From JAYFQF01 sp034927285 (GTDB lineage: Bacteria > Bacillota > Peptococcia > DRI-13 > UBA5745), in contig JAYFQF010000031.1 of the NCBI GenBank assembly GCA_034927285.1, positions 1-64,000 on the forward strand: DNA of 64,000 nt, given 5' to 3'. The position numbers were made by a program, and so were the translations under genes. Positions 41,934 to 50,885 of the stretch are shown here, piece after piece. How positions within the stretch are numbered: position 1 is the stretch's first letter; every line of letters begins with the position of its first letter. The notes below the pieces were generated by a model. The model was not told where the DNA came from and made no database searches. It saw only the letters and a program-made list of their open reading frames with translations.

Positions 41934-41953
41934 GCGTTTCGACGCCCCTGACG

Positions 41954-42934
41954 TTAAAACATCTCCTCCGGCTTCAGCTCCAGAGCAGCCCTTAGATCCG
42001 TTAAAGCCGGCCCTACCTTTTTCTTGTCCTTGCTTACCTGGCCAAACAGCTCTTCAACGCTGCCGAAGGGCCGTTCCCTGCGCAACTGCTGGGAAAGGAC
42101 CAGACGCAGCTTTCTGCCGTAAAGATTCCCGCTATAATTCAGGATATGAGCTTCAAAGCTGGGGACAGCCTGATCGCTGGTGACCGTGGGGCGGATACCG
42201 GCGTTGAGAATCGCCTCCATGATCCTGCCGTCCTCCGTAGCCAGATACGCGGCATACACGCCGTAGGCGGGCCAGACCAGCCCTTCGGGGATCTCAATAT
42301 TGGCCGTGGGAAAGCCCATCCGGGAACCCAGATGATTTCCGCCCACCACCTTTCCGGCGTAGAGGTGAGGATGACCAAGCATCATCTGAGCCTCCAGCAT
42401 CCTGCCTTCCTCCACCAGCCGCCGTATCTCCGTGCTGCTGACCTGCCGGCCTTTCCAGCTGACCTGAGGCACCAGCCGGCACTGAAAGCCGTACTCTTTG
42501 CCCAGGGTTTTCAGATCCTCGGCTTTGCCGGCCCCCATTCTGCCGAAGCTGTAGTTATACCCGCAGACCACTCCCTCGGCCTTTAACAGGTCCTGAAGAT
42601 AAAGCCGGGCAAAAGCCTCGGGATCAATCGCCGCAAAATCCCGGGTAAAGTCCAGAATGAAGACATTGAAAGGCCCCCTGCTCTGGATCAACCGTATCTT
42701 TTCTTCCAGGGTATTCAAATTTTTTAAAGCCTTGGGACCAAAAAGCACTTTCAGCGGATGGGGCTCCAGCAGCATAACGCAAGGCTCGCCTCCCGCCTCC
42801 GCCGCCAGGTCCGCTGTCTTTTTCAGCAAAGCCTGATGTCCCAGATGAACGCCGTCAAAATAGCCTAAGGCCACGTACAGGCGGCGGCGCCAGGCATATT
42901 CTTTAATTTTTGCCAACGAGTCGGTAACGATCAT
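41954..42934 (-). CDS. ribF: Bifunctional riboflavin kinase / FAD synthetase
   Basis: A 326-aa enzyme making FMN and FAD. The N-terminal FAD-synthetase domain has ALGYFDGVHLGH and VCGYNYSFG, with SSTEIRRLVEEGRM; the C-terminal flavokinase domain has GSRMGFPTANI and the PAYGVYAA strand. TAGGAGA precedes the ATG. It is the last gene of the rimP-nusA-infB transcript; no clear terminator was seen after it. The backbone neighbour rpsO is displaced by 2 kb. Confidence 0.96.
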   Translation of the reverse strand: MIVTDSLAKIKEYAWRRRLYVALGYFDGVHLGHQALLKKTADLAAEAGGEPCVMLLEPHPLKVLFGPKALKNLNTLEEKIRLIQSRGPFNVFILDFTRDFAAIDPEAFARLYLQDLLKAEGVVCGYNYSFGRMGAGKAEDLKTLGKEYGFQCRLVPQVSWKGRQVSSTEIRRLVEEGRMLEAQMMLGHPHLYAGKVVGGNHLGSRMGFPTANIEIPEGLVWPAYGVYAAYLATEDGRIMEAILNAGIRPTVTSDQAVPSFEAHILNYSGNLYGRKLRLVLSQQLRRERPFGSVEELFGQVSKDKKKVGPALTDLRAALELKPEEMF

Positions 42935-42942
42935 GTTTTCTC

Positions 42943-43956
42943 CTATGGCTGAAATTCTTTTGCCGGAAATACCTTAAGAGGCTTAAAAAGCCCCTGGCCT
43001 TCCCGGGTCCCCCAGCCGGGGCTCCAACTGCCGATGGCGGCCAGCCGGCCGGAACCGTCCAATACGCAGGCCCGTGAGCCTTCGCCCGGGAATTCAAGGG
43101 AACCAGCCGCCTTTTCCGGCTCAGGAAGCCTTTCCGGCTGGAGAATGGACTCCGGTTCAAATTTCATTATTTCCAGTTCCTCAGCAGGCCGATAGACCGA
43201 TGCCGGCAGCCAGAGACTTTGGCCCTGCCTGATCCGTAAGACGGCTTCCTCCTCAGGAAGAATCCCGGGCAGCGACGCCACCGCCAGTTCTTTAGGCCAA
43301 AGCAGGGCCTGGCCTTCTTCCGCCAGTTCTTCTAAAGTGACGCTGTTTCCCAAATGAAAGGGGCCGGTGCCGGTACGCAAAAGGAAGGTCATGTATCCTC
43401 CGGTTCCCAAAGCCCGTCCCAGGTCCCGGCATAGGGTCCGGACGTAAGTTCCCTTGCCGCAATGGACATGAAAACGTATTTTCTCTTGATGAAATTCTAT
43501 AATATCCAGGCGGTGGACCCTGATTTGCCGGTACAATCCGGTTTCTTCCAGGCCCTGCCTGGCTTTTTTGTAAAGGGCTTGTCCTCCGACTGTTACCGCT
43601 GAATAAACGGGCACTTCCTGAAGGCACAGGCCGGTCAGCCCCAGGGCGGCCCGGCGGATTTCCTCCAGGCTGAGTTCCCCTACCGGATATTCCGCCGTCT
43701 TTTTGCCCCAGGCGTCCTGAGTATCGGTTTCCGCCCCCAGCTTCATCTCGCAGTAATAACTCTTGCTGTCGTTTGTAATATAATCCGCCAGACGGGTGGC
43801 CGCCCCCAGGCAAACCGGCAGCACGCCCGCGGCCTGAGGGTCCAGAGTACCGCAGTGACCGGCCTTTTTTTCAGACAGGATCCTGCGGACTGCGGACACT
43901 ACATCATGGGAAGTCATTCCCGGCGGTTTGATGATGCTGACGATGCCGTCGGCCAT
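42943..43956 (-). CDS. truB: tRNA pseudouridine(55) synthase
   Basis: A 337-aa enzyme that makes pseudouridine-55 in the tRNA T loop. The catalytic Asp is in GHCGTLDPQAAGVL; other blocks are GIVSIIKPPGMTSHD at the start and GTYVRTLCRDLG. The C-terminal part is a longer PUA-like extension. AAGGAG before ATG 43956 sets the start, though the frame continues to 44010. Eight bases separate it from ribF. Confidence 0.96.
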   Translation of the reverse strand: MADGIVSIIKPPGMTSHDVVSAVRRILSEKKAGHCGTLDPQAAGVLPVCLGAATRLADYITNDSKSYYCEMKLGAETDTQDAWGKKTAEYPVGELSLEEIRRAALGLTGLCLQEVPVYSAVTVGGQALYKKARQGLEETGLYRQIRVHRLDIIEFHQEKIRFHVHCGKGTYVRTLCRDLGRALGTGGYMTFLLRTGTGPFHLGNSVTLEELAEEGQALLWPKELAVASLPGILPEEEAVLRIRQGQSLWLPASVYRPAEELEIMKFEPESILQPERLPEPEKAAGSLEFPGEGSRACVLDGSGRLAAIGSWSPGWGTREGQGLFKPLKVFPAKEFQP

Positions 43957-44055
43957 GGTTTTCTCCTTATTAATTATTTGATGCCGGATCGATTGTCTGA
44001 TCGTGATCATTGAGGGAATTGTTTCCCGATAAATTAATTTTGCCCAGGGAATTGA

Positions 44056-45093
44056 TTACTGATTTTCCGACAGCGCCTGGTCCAACAGCTTACGGATCAG
44101 CTCCTCGGCTTCCGAAAGGCTGCCTTTCACCGTGCAACCGGCGGCCCGGATGTGTCCGCCGCCGCCAATAATCGACGCTAAAGCGGAACAATCCAGCCGG
44201 TATTTGCTGCGCAGGCTGACCTTTACCGTCCCCGGCTCCGTCTCTTTCAGCAGGGCGGTAACCTCTATTCCTTCCACGCCCCGGACCATTTCCATGGTAT
44301 TGTCGGTTTCCGCATCCATAATTCCTTTTTCCACCAGTGTCTCATAAGGCAGGCTGCAGATCACCGCCTGCCTGTCGTGGAATATCTGATAGCGTCCAAT
44401 CACTTCCTGAAGCAGAACCAGTTCAGAAAAGGGCCTGTTTTCCCAAAGATTCTTACGGATCAGACCGGCGTCGGCCCCGGCGTCCATCAGCTGGGCAGCG
44501 CAGGCCATGGTACCGGGGCCTGCACTGCTGAATCTGAACCAGCCCGTGTCGGTGATCAGCGCCGTTAAAAAACAGGTGGCCGCATCGGCGGGGATCGGCA
44601 CGCCTTCCTCAGCCAGGAGCCGGCAAAGCACCTCTGCGGTGGCGCCGGCCTGAACATCCACCCAATTCAGGATGCCGAAGGAAGGATTCGAAATATGATG
44701 GTCCGCATTCAAAAGAGGGCGCTTATTTCCTAAAAAATACTCGCAGCGTTCCGCATCCCCGCAGTCCAATACCAATACCACCGTATCCCGGGACAGGACC
44801 AGATCGCCCCGGGGAATTACCTGGATCAGTTCCTGCCCCGGCAGCCAGGTAAAGGCCCTGGGTTCCCTGACCCGCAAAAAACGGGGCCGGCAGCCCAGGG
44901 ACCGCAGTAAAATCGCCAGTCCCAGGGCAGAACCGTAGGCGTCGCCGTCGGGGCGCTCGTGCACCATAATGGCGATATCCTGATCCCGGTAAAGATAAGG
45001 TTCCAACTGCTGCCAGTTAAAAAGGCCCCGCTTCCTTTTCGGATCAATTTTTTTCCGTTCCCTGTAATCACTGGTCACTTTCTTCGGAAGCAT
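44056..45093 (-). CDS. nrnA: DHH family nanoRNase / pAp phosphatase
   Basis: A 345-aa DHH-DHHA1 phosphoesterase that degrades nanoRNA and dephosphorylates pAp. Motifs: HERPDGDAYGS, VLDCGD, NADHHISN and, in DHHA1, GGGGHIRAAG. In this operon position between rbfA and truB the NrnA family is usual in Clostridia. The ATG at 45093 overlaps rbfA by 26 bases; the N terminus is about 35 residues longer than usual, so an internal start is possible. Confidence 0.92.
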   Translation of the reverse strand: MLPKKVTSDYRERKKIDPKRKRGLFNWQQLEPYLYRDQDIAIMVHERPDGDAYGSALGLAILLRSLGCRPRFLRVREPRAFTWLPGQELIQVIPRGDLVLSRDTVVLVLDCGDAERCEYFLGNKRPLLNADHHISNPSFGILNWVDVQAGATAEVLCRLLAEEGVPIPADAATCFLTALITDTGWFRFSSAGPGTMACAAQLMDAGADAGLIRKNLWENRPFSELVLLQEVIGRYQIFHDRQAVICSLPYETLVEKGIMDAETDNTMEMVRGVEGIEVTALLKETEPGTVKVSLRSKYRLDCSALASIIGGGGHIRAAGCTVKGSLSEAEELIRKLLDQALSENQ

Positions 45094-45463
45094 GCTTTTC
45101 CCCTTCTGCCGCCGGATGACCCATCCCCTCTCTGAGAAGCTGGTTGATCCGCGCGCCGGTTTTGATGGATGCGTCGAATTTAAAGGTCAGTTCGGGAGTA
45201 AAACGCAGGTTAAGGCGTTTGGCCAGCTCCGCCCGGATAAAACCGGCGGCCTGCTTAAAAACCCCGATCACAGCGGCTTCATCGGTCCCCTTGGTCAGAC
45301 AGCTTAAATATACCGAGGCGTAACGCAAGTCCTTGGCCACATCCACATGGGTAACGCTGATGATGCTTTCCTTTACCCGGGGGTCTTTGATTTCCTCCCG
45401 GATAATTTCCGAAAGCTCCCGCCGGATCTCTTCTCCCACCCGGATTTTACGATGTTCTGCCAT
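45068..45463 (-). CDS. rbfA: Ribosome-binding factor A
   Basis: A 131-aa KH-type factor for late 30S maturation and cold adaptation. Typical start RKIRVGEEIRRELSEIIREEIKDPRV, middle SVTHVDVAKDLRYASVYLS, and FTPELTFKFDASI. AAGGAGA precedes the ATG. It follows infB by 19 bases; the small ylxP gene present here in Bacillus is missing. Confidence 0.96.
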   Translation of the reverse strand: MAEHRKIRVGEEIRRELSEIIREEIKDPRVKESIISVTHVDVAKDLRYASVYLSCLTKGTDEAAVIGVFKQAAGFIRAELAKRLNLRFTPELTFKFDASIKTGARINQLLREGMGHPAAEGEKHASEESDQ

Positions 45464-45482
45464 AGCTTTCTCCTTAGGTTAA

Positions 45483-48400
45483 TCAGCTTAGTTCGCGCTT
45501 GATTTCTTCCATAACATAGGCCTCGATCTGGTCGCCTATCTCAAATTCGTTGAAGCGTTCCAGACCGATACCGCATTCAAAGCCGGTGGCCACTTCCTTT
45601 ACGTCGTCTTTAAATCGCCGCAGAGAGCCTAAGCTTCCCTCATGAATGACGATGCCGCCTCTGACCACCCGGACCTGGCAGCCCCGGGTAATCTTGCCTT
45701 CCAGTATATAAGAGCCGGCGATGGCCCCCACCTTGGGCACTTTGATGATCTGGCGGACTTCCGCCCGGCCGATGACATTTTCCCGAAGCTCCGGCTTCAA
45801 CAGTCCGGAAAGGGCGGATTTCACATCTTCAATGGCGTTATAGATCACGTTGTAAAGCCGCACATCCACCTGCTGATTTTCCGCGGATTTTCTGGCGTTT
45901 ACATCAGGCCGGACATTAAAGCCCAGGATAATGGCGTCGGAAGCCGCGGCAAAATCCACGTCGGTTTCGGTGATGCCGCCTACGCCCTGGTGGATAATGT
46001 TTACCCGCACCTCGTCGTTGGACAGCTTTTCCAGGGATTGCTTCAGGGCTTCGATGGAACCCTGGACGTCGGCTTTGATAATGATGTTCAGATCCTTTAC
46101 TTCGCCGGTCTGGATCTGGGTGAATAAATCGTCCAAAGATATCCTGGCCCGGGAATGGATTACTTCCTCTCTTTTTACTGCCGTACGCTCGGAAGCGATC
46201 TGCTTGGCCAGCCGTTCGTCGTCCACCACCTGGAAGATATCGCCGGCCTGGGGTACCTCGGACAAACCGATGATCTCCACCGGCATGGAAGGCAGGGCCT
46301 TTTTCACCTGGCGTCCCCGCTCGTCGTTCATGGCCCGGATACGGCCCTGAGCCGTACCGATGATGACGAAATCTCCGGCTTCCAGGGTACCGTTTTGGAC
46401 CAGCACGGTAGCCACCGGGCCCCGGCCCTTATCCAGCTTGGCCTCGATCACGACGCCCTTGGCCTTACGGTTGGGGTTGGCTTTCAGGTCGCCCATATCG
46501 GCCACCAGCAAAATCATTTCCAGCAGCTGGTCAATGTTGGTCTTTGTCTTGGCGGAGACTTCCACAAAGATCGTGTCGCCGCCCCAGTCCTCCGCCACCA
46601 GGCCGTGCTCGGTCAGTTCCTGCTTCACCCGCTCAGGGTTGGCCCCTTCCTTATCAATCTTATTTACCGCCACAATGATGGGAACGCCGGCGGCTTTGGA
46701 ATGGTTGATGGCTTCAATGGTCTGCGGCATCACGCCGTCGTCAGCCGCCACCACCAGTACCGCGATATCGGTACATTGGGCGCCCCTGGCCCGCATGGCG
46801 GTAAAGGCTTCATGGCCGGGAGTATCCAAAAAGGTGATCTTCCGGTTATTAATTTCCACCTGGTAGGCGCCGATATGCTGGGTAATTCCTCCAGCTTCCG
46901 AGGCTTGGACATTGGCCTTGCGGATAGAGTCCAAAAGGGAGGTCTTACCGTGGTCCACGTGGCCCATGATGGTCACCACCGGGGGACGTTCCTTCAGGCT
47001 TTTGGGATCATCAGGTTCTTCCGCCGCGGCGGACAGAATGTCTTCCTTCGTTACCTTAGCCTCTACCGCAGTGCCGAATTCCTGTCCTAAAAGGATCAGG
47101 GTATCCATATCCAATTCCTGGTTCAGGGTGGCCATAACCCCAAGCCCCATCAATTTTTTAATCACTTCTCCGGATTTGCGATTCATCAAATGAGCGAATT
47201 CCACAACGGTTACCGGGCGGTCTAAGGTGATGTTTTTCACTACTACGGGAGCCGGCTCCGGTTTGGGCTGCGCATACTTTCTATCTCTGCCGAATTTGCC
47301 GCCTTTATTTTTTCGGTTGTCTTCATAGCGGTTCTGTTTTCTGTTGGGTGTTTTTGCGATGCCGCCGCGATCGTAAGCCTTATCGCCTACGGCGCTTTCC
47401 ACTTTATTTAAGAAACCGCTGTCCTCTTCTGTTGTGCTGACGATTTGTGTCAAATGATCCGCCGTATCCTTTCTGATCACAGGACCTTTGGTATTGGGAC
47501 CTTTGAAGCCCTGGCCGCCGGAACCCGGCCGCCGCTTCTGCTGATTTTGTCCGCCCGGAGATCCTGCATATTTCTGATTCTGGTTCTGACCTTGAGGGCG
47601 GCCGCCGGGCCGCTGGCCGGCCGGGGCGTTCTGACCCGGCAAGGGCCGCTGACCCTGTCCCTGAGGCCGCTGACTTTGGCCCTGGGGCCGCGGGCCCTGT
47701 CCCTGAGGTCTTTGCCCTTGGCCCTGAGGCCGCGGGCCCTGTCCCTGGTGGTTTTGTCCCGCAGCGCTTTGGCCCTGGACATTTTGACCTTGGGGCCGCT
47801 GACTTTGGCCCTGGACATTTTGACTTTGAGGCCGCTGGCCTTGGCCCTGAGCATTTTGACCCTGAGGCCGCTGGCCTTGCCGGTGAGCATTCTGACCCTG
47901 AGGCCGCTGGCCGCTTTGTCCGCCGCCCTGGTCGGCAAAATTCCCGGCGCCTTGGCTCTGAGGCCGCTGGTCCTGCCGATGAGCATTCTGGCCCTGAGGC
48001 CACTGGCCACTGCTTTGCCTGCCGCCCGGCTGTGCGGGGCGGGACTGCTGGCCGCCCCGGGTCTGGCCGGGATTAAAACCGGCCTGAGAGGGAGTGAAAC
48101 TTTGTCCGGCCTGTTCGGAACCCGGAGCAGAGCCGGCCTGAGCCGTTATCCGTTCGGCCGGGATTTGGGCGGCCGAAGCTTGAACCGCCGGTGCCGGAGC
48201 GGCCTGGGCAGCCGGAGCGCTCCCTTCGCCGGCTCTGGCCTGAGGCTGCGCCTCCTGCCTGGGCTTCAGCCCGCTGAGAGGCGGTTTTGTCTTTTTTTCT
48301 GCCGGCCGGGGAATATGCTCGGCGCTGGGATCGCCCATATGCTTTAATACCATAGCTTTGATCCTGTTCACTTCGTTTCTGGGAATGGTACTCATATGAT

Positions 48401-48497
48401 TTTTCATCGGCAGGCCCAACTCTATCATCTGATCCAGCAGGACCTTGCTGTTCATGTTCATCTCTTTGGCCAATTCGTATACCCTGATTGTAGCCAT
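45483..48497 (-). CDS. infB: Translation initiation factor IF-2
   Basis: A 1004-aa GTPase that brings initiator tRNA to the 30S subunit. Residues 1-55 are the N-terminal helical domain, 60-410 a disordered linker of which 165-310 is a Gln-Gly-Pro-Arg repeat, then a second IF2_N unit (about 425-480), the G domain from GHVDHGKT (512-519) with DTPGHEAF and NKID, and C-terminal domains 2-4. GGAGGTGA precedes the ATG. The linker makes it longer than Bacillus IF-2 (about 716 aa). Confidence 0.98.
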   Translation of the reverse strand: MATIRVYELAKEMNMNSKVLLDQMIELGLPMKNHMSTIPRNEVNRIKAMVLKHMGDPSAEHIPRPAEKKTKPPLSGLKPRQEAQPQARAGEGSAPAAQAAPAPAVQASAAQIPAERITAQAGSAPGSEQAGQSFTPSQAGFNPGQTRGGQQSRPAQPGGRQSSGQWPQGQNAHRQDQRPQSQGAGNFADQGGGQSGQRPQGQNAHRQGQRPQGQNAQGQGQRPQSQNVQGQSQRPQGQNVQGQSAAGQNHQGQGPRPQGQGQRPQGQGPRPQGQSQRPQGQGQRPLPGQNAPAGQRPGGRPQGQNQNQKYAGSPGGQNQQKRRPGSGGQGFKGPNTKGPVIRKDTADHLTQIVSTTEEDSGFLNKVESAVGDKAYDRGGIAKTPNRKQNRYEDNRKNKGGKFGRDRKYAQPKPEPAPVVVKNITLDRPVTVVEFAHLMNRKSGEVIKKLMGLGVMATLNQELDMDTLILLGQEFGTAVEAKVTKEDILSAAAEEPDDPKSLKERPPVVTIMGHVDHGKTSLLDSIRKANVQASEAGGITQHIGAYQVEINNRKITFLDTPGHEAFTAMRARGAQCTDIAVLVVAADDGVMPQTIEAINHSKAAGVPIIVAVNKIDKEGANPERVKQELTEHGLVAEDWGGDTIFVEVSAKTKTNIDQLLEMILLVADMGDLKANPNRKAKGVVIEAKLDKGRGPVATVLVQNGTLEAGDFVIIGTAQGRIRAMNDERGRQVKKALPSMPVEIIGLSEVPQAGDIFQVVDDERLAKQIASERTAVKREEVIHSRARISLDDLFTQIQTGEVKDLNIIIKADVQGSIEALKQSLEKLSNDEVRVNIIHQGVGGITETDVDFAAASDAIILGFNVRPDVNARKSAENQQVDVRLYNVIYNAIEDVKSALSGLLKPELRENVIGRAEVRQIIKVPKVGAIAGSYILEGKITRGCQVRVVRGGIVIHEGSLGSLRRFKDDVKEVATGFECGIGLERFNEFEIGDQIEAYVMEEIKRELS
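47568..48005 (-). repeat. Gln-Gly-Pro-Arg coding repeat in infB
   Basis: Imperfect repeats of QGQNAQGQ and QRPQGQ units, with matching DNA repeats of ctgaggccgctgg type. Such a tract is prone to length change. Confidence 0.85.
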
Positions 48498-48512
48498 TCA
48501 ATCACCTCCGCT

Positions 48513-48818
48513 TTACTTTGCTGCTTTCATAATACCCTCCGCCAGCTTCGGCTCAGCTATAGCCAGAAGCCCTATCGGTTTTTTTTTCAATAAACGTCCG
48601 TATTCATCCTTTGTTCCCAGCACCAGCAGGGGAATCTCCTTGTCTTCACACCAATGGGAAAGGATCTCCAGCCGTTTGGGATTGGTATCGCAGGCCACCA
48701 GCACCAGACGGGCCGTGCCCCGGCGGATCCCCTCTTCCACGGAATAAGTCCCTGACAACAGCTTGCGGCTTTTGGCGGCAAACCCGATCAGGCACGCGAT
48801 GTCAGGTTTCATTTCCAT
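48513..48818 (-). CDS. ylxQ: L7Ae/L30e family RNA-binding protein YlxQ
   Basis: A 101-aa K-turn-binding-fold protein, with CLIGFAAKSRKLLSGTYSVEEGIR and LVLVACDTNPKR. Its place between ylxR and infB is conserved; in Bacillus YlxQ binds RNA but its cellular target is unsettled. The ATG at 48818 (or a second two codons later) overlaps ylxR by 17 bases. Confidence 0.92.
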   Translation of the reverse strand: MEMKPDIACLIGFAAKSRKLLSGTYSVEEGIRRGTARLVLVACDTNPKRLEILSHWCEDKEIPLLVLGTKDEYGRLLKKKPIGLLAIAEPKLAEGIMKAAK

Positions 48819-49077
48819 CCTTCACCTTTTCCTTCAGACGGTCCAGAATCTCTTCATCCACTCTTTGGCCGATGGCTTTATTCAGCCGGCCGCTTTTCAG
48901 CGCCTGACGGATACACTCCGCTTCGGGACAGACATAAAGGCCCCGGCCCGGCTTTTTCCCCGTGTCGTCCAAAAGCACCTGGCCGCCGGGGGTTTTCACC
49001 AGGCGGACCAATTCCTTTTTCGGTCTTTGCTTACGGCAGATGGCGCACATCCGCATGGGAATTTTTTTCTGCGTCAA
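48802..49077 (-). CDS. ylxR: YlxR family RNA-binding protein (RnpM)
   Basis: A 91-aa protein with the YlxR signature MRMCAICRKQRPKKELVRLV and GKKPGRGLYVCPEAEC. The family was recently linked to modulation of RNase P. The start is TTG 49077 with GAGAGG ten bases before it; an internal ATG (MRMCAIC) has no ribosome-binding site. It begins 2 bases after the nusA stop. Confidence 0.92.
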   Translation of the reverse strand: MTQKKIPMRMCAICRKQRPKKELVRLVKTPGGQVLLDDTGKKPGRGLYVCPEAECIRQALKSGRLNKAIGQRVDEEILDRLKEKVKDGNET

Positions 49078-49079
49078 GC

Positions 49080-50225
49080 TTACTCATCCTCTCTGGGATC
49101 CCCTTCGTCCTTCGGGGCCGTCCCTTCGGAGTCCGGAACCTCCGGTATTTCTTCCATCGGTTCTTCCTCCTGGAGCCTTTCCAGTTCCGCCATCTGACTT
49201 TCACTCTTGATGTCGATCTTCCAGCCGGTGAGCTTGGCCGCCAGCCGGGCGTTTTGTCCTTCTTTGCCGATGGCTAAGGAAAGCTGATAATCCGGCACCA
49301 CCACTCTGGCCCCGTTTTCCCCGGGAAAAGGCTCCACGAAAATTACTTTTGCCGGGCTTAAGGCGCTGGCAATAAACTCGCAGGGATCGGGACTCCATTT
49401 AATGATGTCGATTTTTTCGCCCCTTAATTCATTAACTACGGTCTGTACCCGCATGCCCTTGGGACCGACGCAGGCTCCCAGGGGATCCACATTCTCATTT
49501 TCAGACCAGACGGCGATTTTCGAACGGTAGCCGGCTTCCCGGGCCACCGCTTTTACCTCGACCGTGCCGTCCTGGATCTCGGGGACTTCCAGTTCAAATA
49601 GACGTTCCAGAAAACCGGGATGAGTGCGGGATACCTGGATCTGAGGACCCTTGGTAGTCTTTTTTACATCAATGATGTAAGCCTTCACCCGCATGCCCGG
49701 TTCGTATATTTCGCCGGGCATCTGTTCATTGGGGCCCAGGCAGACTTCCGTATTTCCCATGTCGATAAAGACCGAGCGGTTTTCACAGCGATGAATAATG
49801 CCGGTGATCACATCGCCTTTCTGACTGTAATATTTGTCGAAAATCATATCCCGCTCTGCTTCACGAATTCTTTGTACCACCACCTGCTTGGCCGTCTGGG
49901 CGGCGATCCGTCCAAAGTTTTTGGGGGTGACCTCAAAGTCCACTACGTCCCCTACTTCATAAACCGGTTTAATGTCCCGGGCATCCTGCAGGCTGATCTG
50001 CAGTTTGGGATCCTCCGCTTCCTCCACAACTTCCTTGCGGTGGTATACTTTAAATTCACCGCTGGTCCGGTCAAAATTCACGCTGACATTTTGGTTCGCC
50101 CCGAAATTTTTTTTATAGGCGGAAATCAGCGCCGCCTCGATGGCCTCCACCAATACATTGAAGTCGATGCCCTTTTCTTTTTCAAGATCCTTCAATGCCT
50201 GCAGCAATTCATTATTCATTGCCAC
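49080..50225 (-). CDS. nusA: Transcription termination/antitermination factor NusA
   Basis: A 381-aa RNA-polymerase-binding factor for pausing and termination: N-terminal domain (NNELLQALKDLEKEKGI), S1 domain (GDVITGIIHRCENRSVFIDMG), KH1 (DPLGACVGPKGMRVQ) and KH2 (SLAIGKEGQNARLAAKLTGWKIDI), with a short acidic tail as in Firmicutes. GTG 50225 is five bases after GGAGG; an ATG two codons later is also possible. It follows rimP with no gap. Confidence 0.97.
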   Translation of the reverse strand: MAMNNELLQALKDLEKEKGIDFNVLVEAIEAALISAYKKNFGANQNVSVNFDRTSGEFKVYHRKEVVEEAEDPKLQISLQDARDIKPVYEVGDVVDFEVTPKNFGRIAAQTAKQVVVQRIREAERDMIFDKYYSQKGDVITGIIHRCENRSVFIDMGNTEVCLGPNEQMPGEIYEPGMRVKAYIIDVKKTTKGPQIQVSRTHPGFLERLFELEVPEIQDGTVEVKAVAREAGYRSKIAVWSENENVDPLGACVGPKGMRVQTVVNELRGEKIDIIKWSPDPCEFIASALSPAKVIFVEPFPGENGARVVVPDYQLSLAIGKEGQNARLAAKLTGWKIDIKSESQMAELERLQEEEPMEEIPEVPDSEGTAPKDEGDPREDE

Positions 50226-50723
50226 TCATCCCTCCTCATTTTCATCCCAATATAAATTGACCTGTGTGATTTTATCTCTGGGAATTTCCAGGAGCTGGTC
50301 TTCGGCCGTGGTCAGGGTCAAATTTTGGTCATCCACAGGTCCCAGTTTCCCAACGTATATCTTTTTCCCATTCAGGGGGGCAAACAGCTTAACCGTTACC
50401 CGGCTTCCGGCAAATCGCAGAAAATCCTTTTCTTTTTTTAAGGGCCGTTCGATCCCCGGCGAAGAAACCTCCAGGAAATAGGCCTGGGGAATGGGGTCCG
50501 TTTCGTCCAGCCACTGGGATAAAAGGCCGCTGGCCCTTTCACAGTCATTAATATCAACCCCTTCAGGGCTCTCGATAAAAAACCGCAGATACCAGTTGGC
50601 CCCTTCCTTTACCAGCTCCAGGTCGGCCAGATCGTAGCCCGCGGCTTCCAGGACCGGTAAAGCGCCTTCCGCAATCCGGTCGATCAGTTTCGTGGACAAG
50701 CTCATTCCCCCTTCTTTCAGCAC
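50226..50723 (-). CDS. rimP: Ribosome maturation factor RimP
   Basis: A 165-aa 30S assembly factor. Residues 20-80 hold ALPVLEAAGYDLADLELVKEG and DINDCERASGLLSQWLDE, followed by YFLEVSSPGIERPLKKEKDF, all family blocks. GTG 50723 has GAGGG seven bases before it and is preferred over an ATG at 50705 whose purine run is too close. It is the first gene of the nusA-infB operon and is preceded by a promoter and a hairpin. Confidence 0.95.
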   Translation of the reverse strand: MLKEGGMSLSTKLIDRIAEGALPVLEAAGYDLADLELVKEGANWYLRFFIESPEGVDINDCERASGLLSQWLDETDPIPQAYFLEVSSPGIERPLKKEKDFLRFAGSRVTVKLFAPLNGKKIYVGKLGPVDDQNLTLTTAEDQLLEIPRDKITQVNLYWDENEEG

Positions 50724-50753
50724 AAATTAACCCTCTTTCTGTTTTATACAAAG

Positions 50754-50779
50754 GAAAGAGTGGGCTCGCCCACTCTTTC
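50754..50779 (-). promoter_or_regulatory. Leader hairpin of the rimP-nusA operon
   Basis: Perfect 12-bp inverted repeat with a 2-base centre (GAAAGAGTGGGC and its complement), about 22 bases past the predicted start of transcription. The run after it (CTTTGTATAAAA) is only mildly T-rich, so it may be a weak attenuator or a stability hairpin. rimP leaders are known attenuators in other bacteria. Confidence 0.6.
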
Positions 50780-50807
50780 GCAACAAGATACATTAAATAA
50801 CATGTTC

Positions 50808-50836
50808 AGTATATCATTAACCGGTATATAGTGCAA
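50808..50836 (-). promoter_or_regulatory. Sigma-A promoter of the rimP-nusA-infB operon
   Basis: TTGCAC, 17 bases, TATACT on minus. Confidence 0.75.
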
Positions 50837-50885
50837 GGGATATTCCTCGAAAAGCTGCATAGGTTTTATCAAGGAGGTGTTCCTT

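Noticed and set aside
47445..48347. Long plus-strand open frame opposite infB
   Set aside because: It is the antisense shadow of the Gln-Gly-Pro repeat, with no ribosome-binding site or recognisable domain.
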